A stretch of DNA of 34,928 bases from Chloroflexota bacterium (GCA_020628815.1 JAHDEN010000012.1:1-34928), one strand, 5' to 3'. Shown: positions 7,166-16,740, counted from the first letter of the stretch. Notes: generated by a model from the letters alone, not told the origin. Program-made: numbers and translations.

Positions 7166-8791
7166 ATGAAAAAGACCGAATTTTCAAAACAACCTATCAT
7201 GATTAGCACACTATTGATTTTTATTGTTTCAATGTTGGGCTGGTCAATCGCATTATCCCAATCAGATTCGACTGTTTTTTTGCCGATCATATCTCGCGAT
7301 CCAGATCGAGTGATTCATTACGTGTCTAAATCGGGGAACAATGCCAACGGATCGAGCTGGGCAACCGCTTGGAATGAACTCAATCAGATCGATTGGGATC
7401 AAGTTAATGCGGGTGATTTTATATACATTGATGGTGGAAGCTCATCGATGACGTATGAAACGTCACTCCGGCCGGCAAAAAGTGGATTTGAGTCAAAACC
7501 GATCACGATACAGCTTGCAACAGAGAGCGGCCGAAACGGGCAGGCAATCTTTTTTGGTGGGAATTCGATCCCTTTGCCAGAATGTGGTCAGCGGACGTGG
7601 GACGAGAGTGAGCTAGAAAACGCAGAAGAATGGGGCATTCAGCTACGAAATGAGATCAAATACATCGTCGTGGATGGGACAAAACGCTCTGGGATTGTGA
7701 TTCATGGATTTGCTCAAAGCGGTGTGCGCTTCTTCCCCGATACGATTGACAATGGCAGGGATGATAATCCGCAAAACATTACGCTGCGCTATTTAGAGGT
7801 GTATAACAACGGTGAGATTGAGCGAGTCAGTGATGGCTCGGTTCCAGACCTGTACTTTCCACTGCACAGCCGGCCGGGAATCAGCTTAGCTGGTAGCGGG
7901 CATACGTTTGAGTATCTTGAAGTACACGACAATGCAGGAGATGCGGTGCAGTCTGGATTTACCAATCCATCCGGTGGAACCTTTAACAATATGGATGATT
8001 TAACAATCACCCATTCATGGTTCTACAACTCTCGGCCGCATTCTGGAACGGATAACAGCCCGGCCGGAGAAACCTGCACGCAAAACGACTTGAGCGGTTG
8101 TGACGAATTAGGTGCTCCTCAGATGGCACAGGATTACCAATTCTATCCAGACTTCCCCAACAATCGGCGAGAAAGCTTTAACTGGTGTACTCACTCAGAC
8201 GGAATTCAGCTGTTTAGCTCTGACGATTTTAATAACCTAACAATCGAAAAAACGATCATCGGCCCTAACTTTATGAACGGTTTGATTTTGGGTGATAGGG
8301 GAAGCGCAAACGCGACGGCTTGGGTAAACAACTTGGTTTTGCGCGATGTGGTGATTACCCGTTACATGCATAACGCCCTCGGTATGAATAATAAAGATGG
8401 CCAGTCTGGGGCTAATTGGAATGTGGATCATGTTACATTTTATGGACACTACAACAACTTGCACAAAGGCTCTCTTCAGTTTGATCTGGTTTCAAATGGG
8501 CCGGGGCATAGCTTGACCAATTCATACAAGCTCTATGGTCAGTCTAGCTTTGGCACAGATGAAATTGAGTTTGCGAACAACTGTGAGTACGGCATGTACA
8601 AGGGCACCATTAATGGGATTGAAGCTGACCCCCGTTTTAGGAGATTGTCTAACGGGGATGTGTTTGAGAGTGATCTAAACGTGGATTTTGCTACGGTGTT
8701 TAGAGACAACTATCAGCCAACCAATCCGTTGTGTGAGTCGGTTGGCAGTCGTCTGACATCGGTTGAAGATTTGCTGAACGAATTCAAATAG
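7166..8791 (+). CDS. Secreted right-handed beta-helix protein
   Basis: 541 residues. An N-terminal signal peptide (Lys at 2-3, hydrophobic core about 11-30) is followed directly by TVFLPIISRD (36-45). Then comes VIHYVSKSGNNANGSSWATA, the usual entry to DUF1565/parallel beta-helix proteins (YVSxxGxDxxxGxSWATA). Repeated short strands follow, such as ITLRYLEVYNNGE, FEYLEVHDNAGD, LTITHSWFYNS, LTIEKTIIGPN and LVLRDVVITRY, which build the coils. Such proteins bind or cleave polysaccharides, and I see no assignable catalytic set. Three Cys-containing loops (CGQRTW, CTQNDLSGCDE, NNCEYG) may form disulfides outside the cell. A strong terminator follows. The second beta-helix gene downstream is organised in the same way. 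Confidence 0.82.
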   Translation: MKKTEFSKQPIMISTLLIFIVSMLGWSIALSQSDSTVFLPIISRDPDRVIHYVSKSGNNANGSSWATAWNELNQIDWDQVNAGDFIYIDGGSSSMTYETSLRPAKSGFESKPITIQLATESGRNGQAIFFGGNSIPLPECGQRTWDESELENAEEWGIQLRNEIKYIVVDGTKRSGIVIHGFAQSGVRFFPDTIDNGRDDNPQNITLRYLEVYNNGEIERVSDGSVPDLYFPLHSRPGISLAGSGHTFEYLEVHDNAGDAVQSGFTNPSGGTFNNMDDLTITHSWFYNSRPHSGTDNSPAGETCTQNDLSGCDELGAPQMAQDYQFYPDFPNNRRESFNWCTHSDGIQLFSSDDFNNLTIEKTIIGPNFMNGLILGDRGSANATAWVNNLVLRDVVITRYMHNALGMNNKDGQSGANWNVDHVTFYGHYNNLHKGSLQFDLVSNGPGHSLTNSYKLYGQSSFGTDEIEFANNCEYGMYKGTINGIEADPRFRRLSNGDVFESDLNVDFATVFRDNYQPTNPLCESVGSRLTSVEDLLNEFK

Positions 8792-8806
8792 ATTTACCAG
8801 CAGTAC

Positions 8807-8846
8807 GGCAACAAAAAAGGGCACCACGGTGCCCTTTTTTGTTGCC
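8807..8846. terminator. Strong, probably bidirectional intrinsic terminator
   Basis: A perfect 19-bp stem runs from GGCAACAAAAAAGGGCACC (8807-8825) to GGTGCCCTTTTTTGTTGCC (8828-8846), with a 2-nt loop. The A-tract and T-tract within the stem allow termination in either direction. It lies 15 bp after the stop of the first beta-helix gene. Confidence 0.93.
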
Positions 8847-9052
8847 TGTGCCAGAGGTAGCCTGCCGCTACGCCACCCTACTAAACTGACTGACCCGCTT
8901 AATAATCCCCCCCAATCCAGCTTTTTTGGGCTCTCGTTTGAGCTGACTTTTTGTTACAGGTGAATTTCCGAATTGCAGGATTTTCTCATGAAGACGGCCG
9001 ATTATTTTTAATTAAAAATTAAAAACATTAATTCAAAGATTTTAGATGTAAC

Positions 9053-9141
9053 ACATTCGAACATGCATCGACATAGTGCCCGTGCCTCCCCAAAACAGAG
9101 GCGATTTCCAAGCCAAATGGGCTTAAGGAGTGTTCGAATGT
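9053..9141 (+). promoter_or_regulatory. Structured leader enclosing the ribosome site and start codon
   Basis: ACATTCGAACA (9053-9063) is a perfect complement of TGTTCGAATGT (9131-9141). The 3' arm contains the ATG (9138-9140) and closes just after the ribosome site TAAGGAG (9124-9130). Inside are two further stems, GCCTC/GAGGC (around 9087-9104) and AAGCC/GGCTT (around 9111-9125). The arrangement can hide the start codon in RNA. Alternatively, the two arms are a DNA operator. An AT-rich 14-bp palindrome, TTTTTAATTAAAAA (9005-9018), lies upstream and may belong to the promoter. Confidence 0.55.
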
Positions 9142-11081
9142 TTGTTAAATCATCAAAGACAAAATTAGTTTCTTTACTAATGTTCTGCTTTATTATTTTT
9201 GGCGGAACTTCTCAGTTGCAAGCTTACACCCAACAACAGAATAACAACTTGAGTATCAAGTATTACTTTCCAATTGTGGCAAATAACGGCGGGTTTAATC
9301 AAATCGTACCCCCTCCGGCCGCTAATCCAACCGCCGAATCACCGGCCGAGCCGACTTCAACACCAGTTCCGGCACAACCCACCGCAACAGCGGCTCCGGT
9401 ACAGCCAACAGCAACACCTGAACCAATCGGGGGCGGTTCGCCGATTGATCCTCCACCAAATACATCAGGATCAATCAATGATTTTGTGACCAATAAAACC
9501 CAAACAGATTTTTCAAATGCTGGCTTAACCAATGGCATTCCAACTTATCCGAATGTGATTGAGATTAACGGCCGTTCAGAGGGTGAAATTGAAGCGGCGA
9601 TCAAAAATGCCCAGCCGTTTACAAAGATTATTTTGCCTGCGGGTGTGATTAATATCGGCACGATTGATATTAACAAAGACAACATTATTCTTTCCGGTAG
9701 CGGAAATGGATGTGGTGAAACAATTCTTCGATTTGGGTCAAACGACTCCGGCATTCACATCGGCCGGGGCGGTTACACCGACTCATCTAGCAATTTAACT
9801 GCAAACGCAAACAGAAACAGCCGACAGATTACCGTTTCAAACGGCAACGCATTTAATGTGGGCGACTACGTTTTGATTCGACAAAACGATAGTGGTGAAT
9901 ATTTCCGTAGGGATTTGAGCCGCAATAGTGGCGAGGATTGGACCGCAAACAACGCCACCCAGATGAACAAAGTCGTCGGTAAAAATGGGAATACGCTGGC
10001 CCTTGAAGGGGGATTGAACCTTGATTACCTCACATCGCTGAATGCACGAGTGGCAAAAGTAAACAACATGATCACCGGTGTAGGTATCGAAAACCTAACC
10101 CTTGAACGAACATCCGGTGACTCTGCGGAATATGAATCAGCCAACATTTATTTTAAATATGCGGCCAATTCGTGGGTGAAAGGGGTCCACTCGATCAAAT
10201 CTGTCCGGTCACACGTTACTTTCAATAAAGGATACAAATCAGAAGTTCGAGGAATGTATTTGGATGCATCTTATAACAATGGCCCTGGCGGGCATGGTTA
10301 CGGCGTGCGTCTTGAAGGGGCAACGACCGACGTTTTAGTTGAAAACAACATCGCAAAACTGATGCGCCACAGCTTTATCGCCCAGATCGGTGCAAACGGA
10401 AATGTGTTTGGCTACAACTACTCGGCCGACCCGTATGGCGAAGGCTTTGGAGAAATTTATACAGACCTAAGTGTCCACGGTGGTTTTGGGCATTCAAACC
10501 TGTTTGAAGGTAACCAAGCGCAACATGCGAAGATCGATAACATTCATGGATCAAATTCGAGCAACTTGTTTTTCAGGAACAGGCTGGAGCAGGATATCAA
10601 CAACTATACGTATAAAGATCAGCTCATGTCGAAAGGGGCTTCAACCCCACATATCTGGATCCACGAAAATCAATACTACAATGCGTTTCTAGCGAACGAA
10701 ATCGGATTCCCCGGTGCGAACCAAGCGACACAGACGGTTGGGTTTGATAGCGGCCGGGTGCGCGACAACTTCACCGTGTGTAAATACGAAACCAGCAACG
10801 ATGGGGAGCGTGGTTGTGGACGTACGAGAGAAACGACGATCAATCACGGCACCTATGATCATCTGAGAAACGAATTTATGTGGGACAACTCAATTAATGA
10901 GCGCGACTTCCCGAATTCAGTTTATCTAAACGGCAAGCCAGCGTTCTGGGGCAACTCGGCATGGCCATCTTTTGGGCCAGACACGTTGCAACTGAACGAA
11001 ACTCAAAAGATGATTCCTGCGAAAAGCAGATTTTTGAATGCTCAAAATGGAGGCGGCAGCTTCTGCCATACGGGTAGATAA
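9138..11081 (+). CDS. Secreted pectate-lyase-like beta-helix protein with Pro/Thr-rich linker
   Basis: 647 residues from the ATG at 9138, chosen for TAAGGAG at 9124-9130 and because a normal signal peptide then begins the protein (SLLMFCFIIFGG, cleavage after LQA near 29). An ATG at 9063 in the same frame would add 25 basic, unlikely residues. KYYFPIVANN (41-50) follows the signal. Next comes a linker rich in Pro, Thr and Ala (about 58-115), with repeats such as PVQPTATPEP. The body from about 140 (IEINGRSEGEIEAAIKNAQP, then KIILPAGVI and NIILSGSG) is the pectate-lyase-superfamily fold, with coils continuing through GNVFGYNYSADP and SNLFFRNRLEQ. It probably acts on or binds extracellular polysaccharide. 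No catalytic residues could be assigned. Confidence 0.8.
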   Translation: MFVKSSKTKLVSLLMFCFIIFGGTSQLQAYTQQQNNNLSIKYYFPIVANNGGFNQIVPPPAANPTAESPAEPTSTPVPAQPTATAAPVQPTATPEPIGGGSPIDPPPNTSGSINDFVTNKTQTDFSNAGLTNGIPTYPNVIEINGRSEGEIEAAIKNAQPFTKIILPAGVINIGTIDINKDNIILSGSGNGCGETILRFGSNDSGIHIGRGGYTDSSSNLTANANRNSRQITVSNGNAFNVGDYVLIRQNDSGEYFRRDLSRNSGEDWTANNATQMNKVVGKNGNTLALEGGLNLDYLTSLNARVAKVNNMITGVGIENLTLERTSGDSAEYESANIYFKYAANSWVKGVHSIKSVRSHVTFNKGYKSEVRGMYLDASYNNGPGGHGYGVRLEGATTDVLVENNIAKLMRHSFIAQIGANGNVFGYNYSADPYGEGFGEIYTDLSVHGGFGHSNLFEGNQAQHAKIDNIHGSNSSNLFFRNRLEQDINNYTYKDQLMSKGASTPHIWIHENQYYNAFLANEIGFPGANQATQTVGFDSGRVRDNFTVCKYETSNDGERGCGRTRETTINHGTYDHLRNEFMWDNSINERDFPNSVYLNGKPAFWGNSAWPSFGPDTLQLNETQKMIPAKSRFLNAQNGGGSFCHTGR

Positions 11082-11115
11082 GATCTCGATCAATTAAGTT
11101 TGTTGATCAATAAGG

Positions 11116-11153
11116 GCTGTGCCATCTATCTCGATAGATGGCACAGCTTTTTT
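11116..11153 (+). terminator. Intrinsic terminator after the second beta-helix gene
   Basis: A perfect 15-bp stem from GCTGTGCCATCTATC (11116-11130) to GATAGATGGCACAGC (11133-11147), with a 2-nt loop, is followed by six T residues. Confidence 0.93.
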
Positions 11154-11375
11154 AGTTTATACAGGGAAGCTGAATTTGTTCTTTTGAGTCCATTTGAACC
11201 GAATTATTTTTACTGAAAACCATGGGCCAATGTGGAGATTTCTTGCGACTAGAACATCTGTTTGGTATCATCCATTCTTTGGTTTGCCCAACGCCCTAGC
11301 TACAAAAACTTCAAGTCAAACCAACCTTTAGGCCTGCACATTGTGTCATTTTTTAGGGAGTGAGAGGAAAACAAA

Positions 11376-13172
11376 TTGACTGCTCAAGAATTTCATGTTT
11401 CAGACAGTTATGTCTACAACAGATCAACCCCTGTACGTTGGATCATTTCGCACATCATGCGTCACAAATGGTTTATGTTGGCCTATGTGGTCGGGGTATT
11501 GATTACAAACGGGACCAGCGTTTTTATCCCGCTTTTGACCGGACAAGCGTTTGACTTTGTAACGGCCGAAGGTCTTGGCGACGGCCGGAACTTAACCACA
11601 ATCGCCCTAATCATTTTAGCCATTGTGATTGTGCGTGGGTGCAGCGATTTGAGCGGCCAATACGCAATGGAATTCATCGCCAAAAGGATGGAGCGAGACG
11701 CACGGGACGAGCTCTATTTAAACCTGCTGGGCAAAAGCCAAACGTGGCACAACCAGCAGCGGGTGGGTGATCTAATGGCGCGGGCCAATAACGATGTGCG
11801 TGAGCTAAACGGGATGATGATGCCCGGCTTTAGTTTGCTCTTCGACTCAATGATGGCGTTGATCATCCCCATCATTGTGATTGGCACAATTAATTGGCGC
11901 CTGCTGTTTGCCCCGGCCGTGTTTGTGGTGCTTTTTGTGTTCACACTTTTGCGTTACATGGATCAGTTGGGACCGGTTTCCGGCCGTATGCGGATGCAGT
12001 TTGGGCAAATGAACGCGGCCGCGGCCGAAACGGTGACCGGCATCGAAGTGGTCAAAATCAACGTTCAAGAAAAACAAGAGATCGGGAAATTTAGTAAAAC
12101 GGCCCGCCTGTATCGGGATTACTTTGTTGAATTGGGGGTTGTACAAGCACTCTATTTACCCCCCATCGCGCTTGCGCTCGCCATCACCCTTGGCTTTTTA
12201 CACGGCGTTTGGATGCTGTCACAAGAGGCTTTGTCCTTGGGTGATCTGGTGGCATACATCGGACTGCTATTTCTACTCCGTTACCCCACCTTCATTTCTA
12301 CATTCACCTTTGCTCTGGTTGAGATGGGGGTCGCCAGCGCCAAACGTATTCTTGAACTGATGTTGCAAGAAACGGACATAGATGAAAATGATTCCGGCCG
12401 GTCAAAACCGATGGTGGGAGAGATCGTTTTTGAAAATGTCTCGTTTGGGTACGATGAAAAACCGGTGCTCAAGAATATTTCGTTCAGCGCCAAACCTGGC
12501 ACAACCGTTGCCGTTGTTGGGCAAACCGGGTCGGGCAAAAGCACGCTCACTAAGCTGGTCAACCGCACGTACGATGTAACCGACGGCCGCATTTTGATCG
12601 ATGGGTTTGATCTGCGTGATTGGCAACTCGACAGCCTGCGTACCCAAATTTCAACGATCGAACAAGACATCGTCATGTTCTCCCGAGACGTCGGGGCGAA
12701 TATCGGCTTTGGGGTCGGCCGAGACGTGGGGCAAGAGCAAATTGTGCAGGCCGCAAAAGAGGCACAGGCGCATGAGTTCATCACGCAGTTTAAAGATGGG
12801 TATCAGACCCAAGTTGGGGAGCGGGGTGTGACCCTGTCTGGCGGTCAGCGACAGCGGCTCGCTATTGCGCGGGCGTTGCTAACCGACCCGCGCATCCTAA
12901 TTTTAGATGATGCGACGAGCGCGATTGACAGTGCGACCGAAGATCGAATTCAGACCGCAATCAATCGGGTGTTAACCGGCCGTACAACGCTTTTGATCAC
13001 CCATCGCTTGTCACAAATCCGACGGGCCGACTGGGTGATTGTGCTCGAAAACGGAGAGATTTTGGATCAGGGGACCCATCAAGAATTACTCGACCGTTGC
13101 GTGTTGTATCAACGTATTTTTGGCAAACAAAAATCGGCCGCTGGATCCAAAGCCAGCGAGGTAGGGAAATAG
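11376..13172 (+). CDS. ABC exporter half-transporter, degenerate-site subunit
   Basis: 598 residues with a transmembrane domain (about 1-325, six helices) and an ATPase domain. Walker A is GQTGSGKST (near 381), the signature is LSGGQRQRLAIARAL (near 487), Walker B is ILILDDATS (Asp511-Asp512) and the H-loop is THRLSQ. The catalytic glutamate after Walker B is replaced by Asp512. This marks the non-hydrolysing subunit of heterodimeric exporters such as TM287/288 or LmrCD. The partner gene begins 3 bp after the stop. Translation starts at a TTG, preceded by GAGAGGA about 7 nt upstream, and no ATG at the N-terminus fits. The substrate is unknown; drug or lipid export is the usual role of the family. 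Confidence 0.93.
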   Translation: MTAQEFHVSDSYVYNRSTPVRWIISHIMRHKWFMLAYVVGVLITNGTSVFIPLLTGQAFDFVTAEGLGDGRNLTTIALIILAIVIVRGCSDLSGQYAMEFIAKRMERDARDELYLNLLGKSQTWHNQQRVGDLMARANNDVRELNGMMMPGFSLLFDSMMALIIPIIVIGTINWRLLFAPAVFVVLFVFTLLRYMDQLGPVSGRMRMQFGQMNAAAAETVTGIEVVKINVQEKQEIGKFSKTARLYRDYFVELGVVQALYLPPIALALAITLGFLHGVWMLSQEALSLGDLVAYIGLLFLLRYPTFISTFTFALVEMGVASAKRILELMLQETDIDENDSGRSKPMVGEIVFENVSFGYDEKPVLKNISFSAKPGTTVAVVGQTGSGKSTLTKLVNRTYDVTDGRILIDGFDLRDWQLDSLRTQISTIEQDIVMFSRDVGANIGFGVGRDVGQEQIVQAAKEAQAHEFITQFKDGYQTQVGERGVTLSGGQRQRLAIARALLTDPRILILDDATSAIDSATEDRIQTAINRVLTGRTTLLITHRLSQIRRADWVIVLENGEILDQGTHQELLDRCVLYQRIFGKQKSAAGSKASEVGK

Positions 13173-13175
13173 GTT

Positions 13176-14970
13176 ATGGGATTTGTGATGGAAGGGCTTG
13201 ATGCCGAAACGTACGACCGTAAATATGATGACAAAGCGCTAGTACGCCGGATCGGCCGCTACTTTCGGCCGAAGCTGCCGATGATGATATTTGTCGCCTC
13301 CATGATTTTGCTCAACGCGATTATGGACACCGTTTTGCCAATCGTCTTGGCCCGATCAATCGATTCATTGTCGCTCGACTTTACCACCCAAGCGGCCGTG
13401 ACCTTAAGCGCCGCCATTTTGGTCTCAGGCGGTATGTCATGGCTGTTTAACTATTTCCGCCAATCGTATACCGCCCGTGCCGTTAGCGACGTTGTGCTCA
13501 ATTTGCGAGAAGATGTTTTCGATTTTAGAGCGGGACATGTCGTTCTACGATGAACACGCTTCCGGCAAAATTGTGAGCCGAGTGACCGGCGATACCCGAG
13601 ATTTCACCACCGTTGTGACCCTCACGCTTAACCTGATGAGCCAAGTGCTCTTGGTTGGATTTTTGCTGATCGTTTTGTTTGTGGTCAGCTGGCGTTTGGC
13701 CCTGCTGGCGTTAATGATCGCCCCCTTTATTTGGGCCACAGCCTTGGCGTTTCGGGCCATTGCCCGCCGTGCTTCTGGCACCAATCAGCGGGCCAGAGCC
13801 TCGGTCAACGCCCATTTACAAGAGACGTTGGCCGGAATTTCGGTTGCCAAAAACTTTAGGCAAGAACATGCGATTTATGCTGAGTTCCAAGAGATTAATG
13901 AGCAAGCCTACGATGTTAATTTGCGCGAAGGATTTGTTTATAGCTCAATCTTTCCGGCCCTGATTTTGATCGCCGGTATCGGCTCAGTCATCATCGTTTA
14001 TTTTGGTGGGAATCAGGTTCTAAACGGCCAAGTCACCACGGGCGATTGGTTTTTGTTTGTTCAAGCGATTGGCATTTTCTGGTTTCCGTTGACCAGCATC
14101 GCCTCATTCTGGAGCCAGTTCCAACTGGGATTATCGGCCGCCGAGCGGGTGTTTGCCCTCATGGATTCGGAGCCGCGTGTGATTCAGACCGATAGTCGGC
14201 CGCTAGAAACGGTGCAGGGCGAAATCGAATTTCGGGATGTTAGTTTTCGCTACACCGAGCAAGAACAGGTGCTTGATCGATTTAATCTCACCATTCAGGC
14301 TGGCGAGACAATAGCTTTGGTTGGGCATACCGGAGCAGGTAAATCGAGTTTGGGCAAAATCGTGTCTCGTTTTTATGAATTTCAAGAGGGGCAGCTCTTG
14401 ATCGATGGTCAAGACGTCCGTACGTTTGATCTGGGTGATTATCGTCGCCACATCGGCATGGTTCCCCAAACTCCATTTTTGTTTTCGGGCAGCGTGCGCG
14501 ACAACATCCGCTATTCACGGCCGGATGCGACCGAAAAAGAGGTTGACGACGCCGCCAAAAGCATCGGATGGGGAGATTGGATTCGCGGCTTGCCCAATGG
14601 TTTAGAAACAGATGTAGGTGAGAGCGGCAAATCGCTTTCGATGGGGCAGCGTCAGCTCGTCGCTTTGGCCCGTGTTCTGCACGAAAACCCATCTATCATT
14701 ATTTTGGATGAGGCGACGGCCAGTATTGATCCGGTTACAGAGGCTCAAATCCAAGCGAGTTTGGACGTGGTCTTGCGTGATCGAACTGCGATTGTCATCG
14801 CCCATCGACTTTCAACCGTGCGTGAGGCTGACCGGATTATTGTGTTAGCCAAAGGTGAGATTATTGAAGAAGGGAGTCATGATAACTTGCTTGAGCAGCA
14901 GGGGCATTATGCGGAACTTTATAACACCTATTTTCGCCATCAGTCGGCCGATTATGTGCCTGAGGCATAA
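13176..14970 (+). pseudogene. ABC exporter half-transporter, consensus-site subunit, frameshifted
   Basis: The first 115 or so codons (MGFVMEGLDAETYDRKYDDK to LNLREDVF) are in one frame and stop at 13553. The rest (ILERDMSFYDEHASGKIVSR onward, to 14970) is in the +1 frame. Removing one T from the run at 13516-13519 joins them into LREDVSILERDMSFYDEH, giving 597 residues, a match to the 598-residue partner. Walker A is GHTGAGKSS, Walker B is IIILDEATAS with the catalytic Glu, and the signature is LSMGQRQLVALAR rather than LSGGQ. Everything downstream of the shift is well preserved, so a sequencing error or a very recent mutation is likelier than an old pseudogene. It is the second gene of the exporter operon. 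Confidence 0.88.
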
Positions 14971-15129
14971 GTTTCAAGAGAGAAGGGGTACTTTGAACGG
15001 CAGAAAGTTGGCTTGGCCGGTTTGTTTTTAGCAAACGTGACGATCTGCCGGAAATAGGCAATAAACAACGGAGAATGGGCAATGGGCAACAAAATGACCC
15101 CACCGGTTCAAGATACGGAGTAGGCAACT

Positions 15130-15876
15130 ATGAAAATAGCGATTATTAGCGACATGCACGGCAATTTAGAAGCTTTGCAGGCTGTGCTGAAAGACATTGA
15201 TGCTGAGCAAGTTGATCAGATTATTTGTGGTGGAGATATTGTCAATAAAGGGGCAAATCCGGCCGAATGTTTGCAGCTAATCCGTGAGCGAAATATCCCG
15301 TCGGTGATGGGGAACACCGATATGGACGTGTTGCAGCGGGATGAAGAGATTGACTGTTGGGTTAATGACCAGCTGTCGGCCGAAGCGCTTGAACATTTGC
15401 GAGCGATGTCGCTGCACCACAGGTTGACTCCACCCAACGGAAAATCCCCCCAAGACGACCTGCTGGTTGTGCATTCAACTCCCAGAGACTGCTACGATCT
15501 GCTCGTATGTGAGCCGCATCCCAAACCGATTACCGAAACAGATGGGATGACCGTTCCCACACCGGAAGCTGAGGCGCAGGAGATGTTAGATGGGGCAGTT
15601 GCCAATTTAATCGTCTATGGCCACATCCACTACACATCTTATCGGGTGATTGGTGGGCAGCGGGTGGCATCGATAGGGGCGGTTGGACTCCCTCTTGATG
15701 GGGATCAGCGGGCAGCATATGGAATTGCAAAATGGGACGGAGATATGTGGAATTTAACCCACAAACGGGTCAGTTATGATGTGGAGGGAGTGATCACAAA
15801 AATGCTGGCGTCAGAGATGCCAACCAAAGCGAGAGTAGCCGCGATGCTGAAAGCGGCTCAATGGGTCCGTTTTTAG
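15130..15876 (+). CDS. Metallophosphoesterase (YfcE/MJ0936-like)
   Basis: 248 residues. The dinuclear metal site is visible: ISDMHGN (Asp8, His10), GGDIVNKG (Asp36), MGNTDMD (Asn62), VVHSTP and YGHIHY. The GNTD motif, in place of GNHD, is common in the MJ0936/YfcE phosphodiesterase branch. The protein probably hydrolyses a phosphodiester such as a cyclic nucleotide, but the substrate is not predictable. GGAG near 15117 precedes the ATG. The gene runs convergently with a second, different metallophosphoesterase whose stop is only 32 bp away. The 159-bp space after the ABC genes holds no gene. Confidence 0.87.
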   Translation: MKIAIISDMHGNLEALQAVLKDIDAEQVDQIICGGDIVNKGANPAECLQLIRERNIPSVMGNTDMDVLQRDEEIDCWVNDQLSAEALEHLRAMSLHHRLTPPNGKSPQDDLLVVHSTPRDCYDLLVCEPHPKPITETDGMTVPTPEAEAQEMLDGAVANLIVYGHIHYTSYRVIGGQRVASIGAVGLPLDGDQRAAYGIAKWDGDMWNLTHKRVSYDVEGVITKMLASEMPTKARVAAMLKAAQWVRF

Positions 15877-15908
15877 TGGATGGTGAGCAGGCTCCACTGT
15901 TTTGTTGC

Positions 15909-16640
15909 CTACCAGCCGTAGGTTAACCGGGTGATGAGTCGGTCTGACAAGCCGTGCTCGGCCATGCGCCGCTGGGTGATTTCTATGTCGTAAGGAACGC
16001 GCCGAAACTCCCAAGTCATTTTTTCTAGATCTAGAAAGGCGTATGCGGCCCTTGGGTCAGAGTCGCGCGGTTGTCCGACGCTGCCGGGGTTAATAATCGA
16101 CCGGCCGAGGCTTTTTAGATCAATTTCTACCCCATAATCAGGATAGTTGATCAGCGTTTTGCCTTTGGTTAGTTCAAACACAATCGGTACATGCGTGTGC
16201 CCAACAAGGCAATAGGGGGTCAAAAAGTGATGGAAATTAATGGCGGCCGTGTCTCGGTCTAAAATATATTCCCATACCGGCTGACGCGGACTGGCGTGTG
16301 CCAGTGAAAAGGTTCGATCGGGAACAATTGCGGGGGGCAACGAGTCGATAAACTCCCGAGCTTCATCTTTTAAGATGTCACGGGCCCATAGCACGGCCGA
16401 TTTCGCATGGTCGTTAAACGATTCAATATCTAGTTTGCCCAATATCGCCCAGTCATGATTGCCTGACAATCCAACGTGATCGAGGCTAGCTAGTAATTCT
16501 GTACATTCATTGGGGTCAGGTCCATATCCGACCAGGTCGCCCAAAAACCAAACTTTGTCCCAGTCGCCCGCTGCATCTGCCAGCACGGCTCTGAACGCTT
16601 CCAAGTTTGCATGAATGTCTGAGATGACCAAAATCCGCAT
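15909..16640 (-). CDS. Metallophosphoesterase (calcineurin-like)
   Basis: 243 residues starting at MRILVISDIHANLEAF. The frame is open 65 codons further upstream, but CGGAGAA lies just before this ATG and the family begins here. Metal ligands are SDIH (Asp8, His10), LGDLVGYG, SGNHDW, LAHASP and VGHTHVP. INPGSVGQPRDSDPRAAYAF is typical of the predicted phosphodiesterases that often sit alone in bacterial genomes. It is a distant paralogue of the convergent gene at 15130-15876. The catalytic His of GNHD is present here and absent there. Confidence 0.9.
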   Translation of the reverse strand: MRILVISDIHANLEAFRAVLADAAGDWDKVWFLGDLVGYGPDPNECTELLASLDHVGLSGNHDWAILGKLDIESFNDHAKSAVLWARDILKDEAREFIDSLPPAIVPDRTFSLAHASPRQPVWEYILDRDTAAINFHHFLTPYCLVGHTHVPIVFELTKGKTLINYPDYGVEIDLKSLGRSIINPGSVGQPRDSDPRAAYAFLDLEKMTWEFRRVPYDIEITQRRMAEHGLSDRLITRLTYGW

Positions 16641-16710
16641 TAATGTTCTCCGAAATGAAAATGGGGTGTCGTAGCTCACCAAAAACGTGCAAGAATGATA
16701 CCACGTTCCC

Positions 16711-16740
16711 CGGAGGGGGGTATAATTCATACCCCGTAAA
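16711..16740. promoter_or_regulatory. TATAAT-containing dyad between divergent genes
   Basis: GGGGTAT (16717-16723) pairs with ATACCCC (16729-16735), and the strand reads TATAAT at 16721-16726. It lies in the 126-bp space between the metallophosphoesterase and tsaE. It may be a -10 element with an overlapping operator for tsaE; the -35 is weak. Confidence 0.35.

Noticed and set aside
9299-9538. Minus-strand frame rich in Gly and Val opposite the Pro/Thr linker
   Set aside because: It is the complement of a low-complexity linker and is not a gene.
13477-13530. Independent start of a separate ABC protein at 13477
   Set aside because: The first residues (MPLATLCSICEK) are an out-of-frame reading of the upstream half; the true protein continues from the frame beginning at 13176.
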